Origin: Bacillota bacterium
GTDB lineage: Bacteria; Bacillota; Clostridia; Oscillospirales; Acutalibacteraceae
NCBI GenBank assembly: GCA_029007015.1
Contig: JAQXHB010000039.1
Coordinates: 1-9,717 of the forward strand
DNA length: 9,717 bases
Direction of reading: 5' to 3'
In this document: piece after piece, positions 5,308 to 9,717 of the stretch
How the letters are laid out: every line of letters starts with the position of its first letter
How positions within the stretch are numbered: the first letter of the stretch is position 1
The notes under the pieces: generated by a model
Database searches by the model: none
What the model was told of the DNA's origin: nothing
What the model saw: the letters and a program-made list of their open reading frames with translations, nothing else
Made by a program: the position numbers and the translations under genes

Positions 5308-6927
5308 ATGATTGAATTTGAGCACAAACTTCCCGCGATGAATATTGATGGGAAACATAACGGCACCTACAACAATATCGAACTTGGCTTTCCGTCTGTT
5401 TTAACCACCCTTGACCCAAAACTCGGGCTTTTTATCAGACAACTGCGCAACAGCATTAACAACGAAAGAGCCCTTCTGTTTATCGACGGTAAGACGCTGA
5501 TGGTTAATAAAAACTGGATACGCGACTATGTTCATATAATGAAGGGCATGCGCCATTGGGAATATGCTTTGCTTCCCTTTTACGATTTTATACTTGAAAC
5601 ACAGCGCGAGGACGGTCAGTTCTATGAACTGATAAAGCAAATAGATGATGAGCATTGGAAATTGGTAAATGAGGATTGCCGCGTCTTTTATCCCGATGAT
5701 AATCTGGCGCTTGTGAGACTCGAACTTGAAGCGGATATTGAATATCTTATGGTTGAGGGCGCTGTTTATATTTACAAGACAACGGGCGATGATGAGTGGC
5801 TTAAAAATGCCCTACCCAAACTGGAAAAGGGCATAAACTATATGACCTCTGATAAGAAGCGCTGGGACAGCGAGCGCGGACTGGTCAAGCGCCCCTTTAC
5901 CATTGATACTTGGGATTTCAAAAACCACCCTGAAGGACAGGACGACAGAAGAATTTATTCCGATGAAAATATGTCAATAATGCACGGCGACAATTCCGGC
6001 GTGTATCAGGCCATGATTCAGTTGGCTTGGCTTAACCGCAGGCTGGGTAATGAAAATTCCGCCAAAGAATGGGAAAAACGCGCCGAAATTCTTCGCGAAA
6101 ACATGTTTAAATACCTGTGGAACGGCAAATTCTTCATTCACCAACTTCACATCAATCACAACGGCCTTGACGATAAGGAGAACATACGCCTTTCGATGTC
6201 AAACACCTACGATATTAACCGCGGTGTTACCGAGCACGCTCAGTCCAAGAGCATAATCGAAGAATATATGGAAAGGCGCAAAACCACAAAGCATTTCGCT
6301 GAATGGTTTTCCATAGACCCGCCCTATGAGAAATTTGCCTGCTACGAGGAGGGCCATTATGTCAACGGAGCAATATCTCCGTTTGCGGCGGGCGAACTGG
6401 CCAAAGCGGCATTTAACAACGGCTTTGAGGAATACGGCTGGGACATCATTACGCGCTTTATGAAACTGCTTGAGCGCGACGGCGTTGCCTACTTTTTGTA
6501 TTTCCCCGATTCTACTCCTCATCCCGACCTTGGCCCCTGCGCGTGGGGAGCGGCCTCCTTCATAAGCGCTGTTGACGAGGGACTGGCAGGAATCAATGAC
6601 GCAGGCGTTAATTATGACGAAATATTCTTTGCGCCGAAATTCCCGGTTACGCCTTACACCGAACTGAGATACATAACAGGTTATGAGGTTTCGGGCGTAA
6701 AGGTTGATGTGCGCTATATCCTTACCGAGAAGGGTATGCGCTACGATGTTTACTCCCCGGCTAAAAAGATTGACGCGCATATACTTCTTCCGAGCGGAAA
6801 AATGTGCTCAAAACTGCTTGTCAACGGCAAAGAAACCGATTTTACAACTGAACAGATTGAAAAATCGACTTATGTTAACTTTGCTTCAGACGGAAAATCA
6901 CACATGAGTTTTGAAGTGCTGTTTTAG
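5308..6927 (+). CDS. Six-hairpin ((alpha/alpha)6) glycosidase-like protein, cytoplasmic
   Basis: A 539-residue protein without signal peptide or membrane segment. The N-terminal ~75 residues look like a small beta-rich lead-in. The bulk (~75-440) has the repeating helical pattern of the six-hairpin glycosidases, with NWIRDYVHIM (~73), QREDGQFYELI, a YIYKTTGDDEWL hairpin, ANFNNGFEEYGWDI-like turns and the late CAWGAASFISAVDEGLAGI segment (~412-430). The last ~100 residues resemble the C-terminal beta domain of such enzymes. I cannot assign a GH family or catalytic acids with confidence; GH78-, GH94- or debranching-type relatives are all possible. The start at 5308 follows AGGAGA (5295-5300) by seven bases; an ATG at 5263 overlaps the transporter gene and lacks such a site. 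It is the second gene of the transporter operon, and acts inside the cell. No clear terminator follows. Confidence 0.75.
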   Translation: MIEFEHKLPAMNIDGKHNGTYNNIELGFPSVLTTLDPKLGLFIRQLRNSINNERALLFIDGKTLMVNKNWIRDYVHIMKGMRHWEYALLPFYDFILETQREDGQFYELIKQIDDEHWKLVNEDCRVFYPDDNLALVRLELEADIEYLMVEGAVYIYKTTGDDEWLKNALPKLEKGINYMTSDKKRWDSERGLVKRPFTIDTWDFKNHPEGQDDRRIYSDENMSIMHGDNSGVYQAMIQLAWLNRRLGNENSAKEWEKRAEILRENMFKYLWNGKFFIHQLHINHNGLDDKENIRLSMSNTYDINRGVTEHAQSKSIIEEYMERRKTTKHFAEWFSIDPPYEKFACYEEGHYVNGAISPFAAGELAKAAFNNGFEEYGWDIITRFMKLLERDGVAYFLYFPDSTPHPDLGPCAWGAASFISAVDEGLAGINDAGVNYDEIFFAPKFPVTPYTELRYITGYEVSGVKVDVRYILTEKGMRYDVYSPAKKIDAHILLPSGKMCSKLLVNGKETDFTTEQIEKSTYVNFASDGKSHMSFEVLF

Positions 6928-6981
6928 ACTGCGCAATGTATTTGCCGTCCCAGCTCCGCCGGAGTTTGAGTTGACCGGCAC

Positions 6982-7010
6982 TTTACATCCCTCGGCAAAG
7001 GTGCTATAAT
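6982..7010 (+). promoter_or_regulatory. Promoter of the small membrane protein gene
   Basis: -35 TTTACA (6982-6987), a 17-nt spacer and -10 TATAAT (7005-7010) preceded by TGC, an extended -10. The transcript would start near 7017, only about 13 bases before the start codon, so the leader is little more than the ribosome binding site. Confidence 0.8.
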
Positions 7011-7011
7011 A

Positions 7012-7022
7012 CACCTGAGGTG
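7012..7022. repeat. CACCTGAGGTG palindrome at transcription start and SD
   Basis: CACCT and AGGTG form an exact inverted repeat around one G, two bases after the -10 box. Its right half is the Shine-Dalgarno GAGGTGA (7017-7023). A related ATACACCT...GGTG arrangement occurs at 1717-1729 in the same position relative to another extended -10 promoter. Confidence 0.45.
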
Positions 7023-7029
7023 AATGCTC

Positions 7030-7578
7030 ATGATTGAATACAACTGTTCCGAAAACCGCATTGTCATCGGCAGAAATTCGACATTTTTGGCCATCGGTGT
7101 CGGCGCCGCGGTTATGGCTGTCGCCGGAATCAGGCTTATCGCCGGCCTACTGCCCCTCGAGCACGGATACACCGCCGCCGATGTTTTCGGAGTGATTTTT
7201 GCCTGCGTGTGGACATTGGTGGCCGTGGGAATGGGTGTCGCCGCTCTGTCCTCAAACAGCAAAATCACCTTAGACGACGAGGGGGTTACATCTGCCACTG
7301 TTTTTGCCAAAACCCGTATAACATGGGACGAGATAGCCGATTTCGGCCTCTCCTACTGCGGGCAGACCAAGAACGAGGGCAATACATATTACCTGTACTT
7401 TTCCAAACAACAGCAGCCGGTTAAAAACGAGTGCTCCAAACGGCTGAAAGGAAAGATGATAAAGGCCGTTATTATCGGTGACGGCTATGATGAGATGGTG
7501 GAAAAGGTAATTCCTTTTTGCGCCTCGCGGACAAAAACCGAGCCCTTTATCGGGCGAGATAAATTTCATTTACTATAA
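7030..7578 (+). CDS. Two-helix membrane protein with possible PH-like C-terminal domain
   Basis: A 182-residue protein I do not recognise as a named family. Residues ~1-16 are polar, ~17-42 and ~50-73 are hydrophobic helices, and the rest is a soluble beta-rich domain. The latter begins with SKITLDDEGVTSATVFAKTRITWDEIADFGL (~77-107) and continues with YYLYFS. This is a strand pattern and ..I..ev..f.. turn often seen in bacterial PH-like domains attached to two helices (bPH/YcxB type), which is resemblance only. The start at 7030 follows GAGGTGA with six bases between; an ATG at 7024 is too close to it. It is monocistronic, with its own promoter and a terminator after the stop. The likely location is the cytoplasmic membrane with the domain inside; function unknown. 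Confidence 0.75.
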   Translation: MIEYNCSENRIVIGRNSTFLAIGVGAAVMAVAGIRLIAGLLPLEHGYTAADVFGVIFACVWTLVAVGMGVAALSSNSKITLDDEGVTSATVFAKTRITWDEIADFGLSYCGQTKNEGNTYYLYFSKQQQPVKNECSKRLKGKMIKAVIIGDGYDEMVEKVIPFCASRTKTEPFIGRDKFHLL

Positions 7579-7595
7579 TAAACTGACCGATTTGC

Positions 7596-7640
7596 AAAAA
7601 GGGCTGTCTCACTTTTTGGCGAGACAGCCCCTTGATTTTA
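7596..7640. terminator. Bidirectional terminator between convergent genes
   Basis: GGGCTGTCTC (7601-7610) pairs exactly with GAGACAGCCC (7621-7630) around a 10-nt loop. On the minus strand the stem is followed by five T residues (AAAAA at 7596-7600), so it is best suited to end hydF. On the + strand it is followed by CTTGATTTTATTT, which may also end the small membrane protein gene. Confidence 0.88.
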
Positions 7641-7651
7641 TTTATAAATAA

Positions 7652-8857
7652 TCAATCTTCCAATATATTCAGCAAATCGGGGAACGGCTCAAGCGAGCGC
7701 TTCAAAATGCCGTGCATCTGCGCAATAGCAATGCCGTAATTGGTCACCGGCACCCCCTGCTCAGTGCAGTGCTCAAGGCGCGACTTCATCTCACGCTCAT
7801 TGAGCATACAGCCGCCGCAGTGAATTACCAGAGCGTACTGCGACAAATCGTCGGGAAACTCAGTGCCCGATGTAAAGGAGAACGAGAGTTTTTTGCCGGT
7901 GTAGTCGTTAATCCAGCCGGGCAACTTGACCGTGCCGATGTCCTGACACTGGCGATGGTGGGTGCACCCCTCTGAAATCAAAACCTTGTCTCCGTCGCTG
8001 AGGCGGTCAAGTTTGGCCGCGCCGCCGATAACGGTGGCCAAATCGCCTTTGTACCTTGCAAAGAGAATGGAAAATGAAGTCAGTTCGACCGACGGCGGCA
8101 CCACTTTGCTGACCGCACCAAATGCCTGCGAATCGGTGATAACGAGGCGCGGCGGTACATTCAGCGCCGCGAGTGCGCCCTCCAATTCGCTTTCGCGCAC
8201 GACCATCGACAGCGCACCCGCCTCCAGCAGTTCGCGCAATGTTTGCTGCTGCGGCAAAATGAGTCTGCCTTTGGGCGCGGCCGAGTCAATGGGCGTAACC
8301 AATATGACGGTATCGCCCGACTCAATAAGGTCAGCGACAATCTTGCGGTCGTTTTCGGCCGCTTTTGCCATCGCGGCGATTTTCTCCTTGAGGGCGTGAA
8401 TACCGGCGCCCGTCTCGGCGCTGACATAGATTTCACGCTCGGTTTCGGGCGGCAACTGCGGCAGTAAATCGGCCTTGTTGTAAACAATGACATAGGGCAG
8501 TTTGCGCTGTAAAAACAGTTCTACCAGTTCGCGGTCGGCCGCCTGCAACCCTTTTTGCGCATCAACCACCAAAACGGCAATGTCGGCCTGACGCAGAATT
8601 TGCCGCGCGCGTGCTACGCGCTGCTCACCCAGTTGACCCTCGTCATCAATTCCGGGGGTATCAATGATGACAACCGGCCCCATTGGTAGCAGTTCCATCG
8701 CCTTTTTGACAGGGTCGGTTGTGGTGCCCTTTACATCGGATACCACCGATAGCCGTTGTCCTGTTATGGCGTTGACCAGGCTGGATTTGCCTGCGTTGCG
8801 CAGACCGAAGAAGCCGATATGTACCCGCTCGGCCGAAACGGTGGCATTAAGACTCAT
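7652..8857 (-). CDS. hydF: [FeFe]-hydrogenase H-cluster maturation GTPase HydF
   Basis: A complete 401-residue HydF, the scaffold GTPase that carries the H-cluster 2Fe precursor and delivers it to the hydrogenase HydA. The N-terminal GTPase domain shows all G motifs: GLRNAGKSS (18-26, P-loop), TTTDP (45-49, switch I), DTPG (66-69), NKAD (127-130) and SAETG (G5). A dimerisation domain follows. The C-terminal iron-sulfur domain has CTH (Cys298, His300), then HCGGC (His346, Cys347, Cys350), the [4Fe-4S] ligand set of HydF. The start at 8857 follows an AGGAGG-type site (8863-8870). The gene is 39 bp downstream of hydG on the same strand, so they are very likely co-transcribed. A strong terminator follows its stop. 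This marks the organism as an anaerobe that makes [FeFe]-hydrogenase. Confidence 0.96.
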   Translation of the reverse strand: MSLNATVSAERVHIGFFGLRNAGKSSLVNAITGQRLSVVSDVKGTTTDPVKKAMELLPMGPVVIIDTPGIDDEGQLGEQRVARARQILRQADIAVLVVDAQKGLQAADRELVELFLQRKLPYVIVYNKADLLPQLPPETEREIYVSAETGAGIHALKEKIAAMAKAAENDRKIVADLIESGDTVILVTPIDSAAPKGRLILPQQQTLRELLEAGALSMVVRESELEGALAALNVPPRLVITDSQAFGAVSKVVPPSVELTSFSILFARYKGDLATVIGGAAKLDRLSDGDKVLISEGCTHHRQCQDIGTVKLPGWINDYTGKKLSFSFTSGTEFPDDLSQYALVIHCGGCMLNEREMKSRLEHCTEQGVPVTNYGIAIAQMHGILKRSLEPFPDLLNILED

Positions 8858-8896
8858 TGCACTTCCTCCTCATTGTGACAACCTGCTCCGCCCCCA

Positions 8897-9717
8897 TCAG
8901 AAACGGAAGTCGCGGCGGTTAGAGTTTTTGATCTGTTCGATATTCTCGGCGGCAATTGCGCGCACCTTGTCAGCGGGAATTTTGGCCAGTTCGCGCTCGA
9001 TAAGTTCAAAGCCGACCTTTTTGGTCTCGTCGCTCGCGTAATCGACAAGGTATTCGCTGAGCGTCATCAGCGCGTTGGGGTGACAGCAGTTCAAAATCTG
9101 ACCGTTCTTGCAAAGGGCCATAAAGCGGTCTCCCGTTCTGCCCTCGCGGTAACAAGCGGTGCAGAACGAGGGAATGAAGCCCATTTTCATCAGCCAATTG
9201 ACCACTTCGTCTAAGGTTCTTTGGTCGGAAACATCAAACTGCTCTGAATCGTGTGGGCGTTCCTCCTCGGTGTATCCGCCGACCGAAGTACGCGACGCGC
9301 CGCTTATCTGCGAAATGCCCAGTTGAAGCGCTCTGCCTCGGACGGCCTCGCTCTCTCTGGTGGAGATGATCATGCCGGTGTACGGAACGGCAATGCGAAT
9401 ACATGCGATGATTTTTTCAAAAATCTCGTCGGGGATTCCGTTGTCAAACACATCTGGGTCGATGTCGTCGGCACGCTTCACACGCGGAACGCTGATGGTA
9501 TGCGGCCCAACGCCGTGTACCGCCTCCAGGTGCTCGGCGTGCATCAAAAGGCCGGCAAACTCGTACTGATAGCGCTCAAGGCCGAACAGCACGCCTAAGC
9601 CCACATCGTCAATGCCTCCGTCCATGGCACGGTCCATCGCCTCGGTGTGATAGGCGTAGTCGTGCTTCGGACCGGTGGGGTGCAGTTCCAGATAACTCTC
9701 TTTATGATATGTTTCCT
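8897..9717 (-). CDS. hydG: [FeFe]-hydrogenase maturation radical SAM tyrosine lyase HydG, C-terminal part
   Basis: The C-terminal ~272 codons of HydG; the frame is open to the right edge, so the N-terminal part with the radical SAM CX3CX2C cluster motif is not in the window. HydG cleaves tyrosine to p-cresol and dehydroglycine, giving the CO and cyanide ligands of the H-cluster via an Fe-CO-CN synthon. Diagnostic stretches are ELHPTGPKHDYAYHTEAMDRAM, GGIDDVGLGVLFGL, LMHAEHLE, GVGPHTISVPR and ISGASRTSVGGY. The auxiliary C-terminal cluster motif CX2C-x22-C is intact (FCTAC...NCCHP, encoded at 9083-9163). The internal ATG at 9637 is not the true start, because HydG-like sequence continues above it. 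It stops 39 bp before hydF, indicating a hyd maturation operon, with hydE probably further upstream. Confidence 0.96.
   Translation of the reverse strand, partial: ETYHKESYLELHPTGPKHDYAYHTEAMDRAMDGGIDDVGLGVLFGLERYQYEFAGLLMHAEHLEAVHGVGPHTISVPRVKRADDIDPDVFDNGIPDEIFEKIIACIRIAVPYTGMIISTRESEAVRGRALQLGISQISGASRTSVGGYTEEERPHDSEQFDVSDQRTLDEVVNWLMKMGFIPSFCTACYREGRTGDRFMALCKNGQILNCCHPNALMTLSEYLVDYASDETKKVGFELIERELAKIPADKVRAIAAENIEQIKNSNRRDFRF

Noticed and set aside
6199..6780. 193-codon minus-strand frame inside the glycosidase-like gene
   Set aside because: It lies fully within a coherent coding region, with no ribosome binding site or recognisable protein features.
6943..6980. Hairpin-forming sequence (CTCC-GCC-GGAG inside a TGCCG...CGGCA pair) as terminator of the glycosidase operon
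   Set aside because: The short stems, a bulge and only three T residues after the inner stem do not make a convincing terminator; the outer pair runs straight into the next -35 box.
7962..8399. 145-codon + strand frame within hydF
   Set aside because: Antisense to a complete, motif-rich HydF; the Ser/Thr/Ala-rich translation is a composition artefact.
1..9717. tRNA, rRNA, CRISPR array, transposase or integrase genes, attachment sites
   Set aside because: No cloverleaf-like sequence, regularly spaced repeats, recombinase motifs or paired terminal repeats were seen on either strand.

Overview
The window looks like chromosomal DNA from an anaerobic Firmicute of the Clostridia, plausibly Oscillospiraceae/Ruminococcaceae-like. 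The evidence is the RqcH-YajC-YrzE/TIGR04086 gene set, strong purine-rich Shine-Dalgarno sites, TTGACA/TATAAT-type promoters with 17-nt spacers, and [FeFe]-hydrogenase maturation genes hydF and hydG. I cannot name a genus or species. Ten protein genes are supported, two of them cut by the window ends. I found no rRNA, tRNA, CRISPR array or insertion sequence.

Left block (1-2375, + strand): the 3' part of rqcH (ribosome quality control); then yajC behind its own strong promoter; then a four-helix membrane protein of the YrzE/DUF3792 type whose Shine-Dalgarno lies inside a terminator-like hairpin; then an unrecognised membrane protein with its own promoter and a long palindrome at the transcription start. 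A strong hairpin terminator closes the block.

Middle block (2392-6927): a carbohydrate-type locus, visibly more AT-rich than its flanks in the part around 3400-5300. An AraC-family regulator and a sugar-phosphate isomerase/epimerase-like TIM-barrel protein run leftward. Divergently, an EamA/DMT transporter and a cytoplasmic six-hairpin glycosidase-like protein run rightward as a tight two-gene operon. The 208-bp divergent region (4222-4429) holds two near-consensus back-to-back promoters and two short palindromes. The simplest reading is import of a small glycoside or sugar, cleavage inside the cell and isomerisation of the product, under AraC control. The substrate is not readable from the sequence.

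Right block (6982-9717): a small two-helix membrane protein with a possible PH-like tail runs rightward behind its own extended -10 promoter. A bidirectional terminator follows. Leftward from the right edge come hydG (C-terminal part) and hydF, two of the three proteins that build the H-cluster of [FeFe]-hydrogenase. hydE and the start of hydG would lie beyond the right edge.

The best candidates for something undescribed are the AraC/EamA/glycosidase/isomerase cassette with its operator-like repeats, the SD-sequestering hairpin between yajC and yrzE, and an ATACACCT...GGTG palindromic motif at the start sites of two separate membrane-protein genes.
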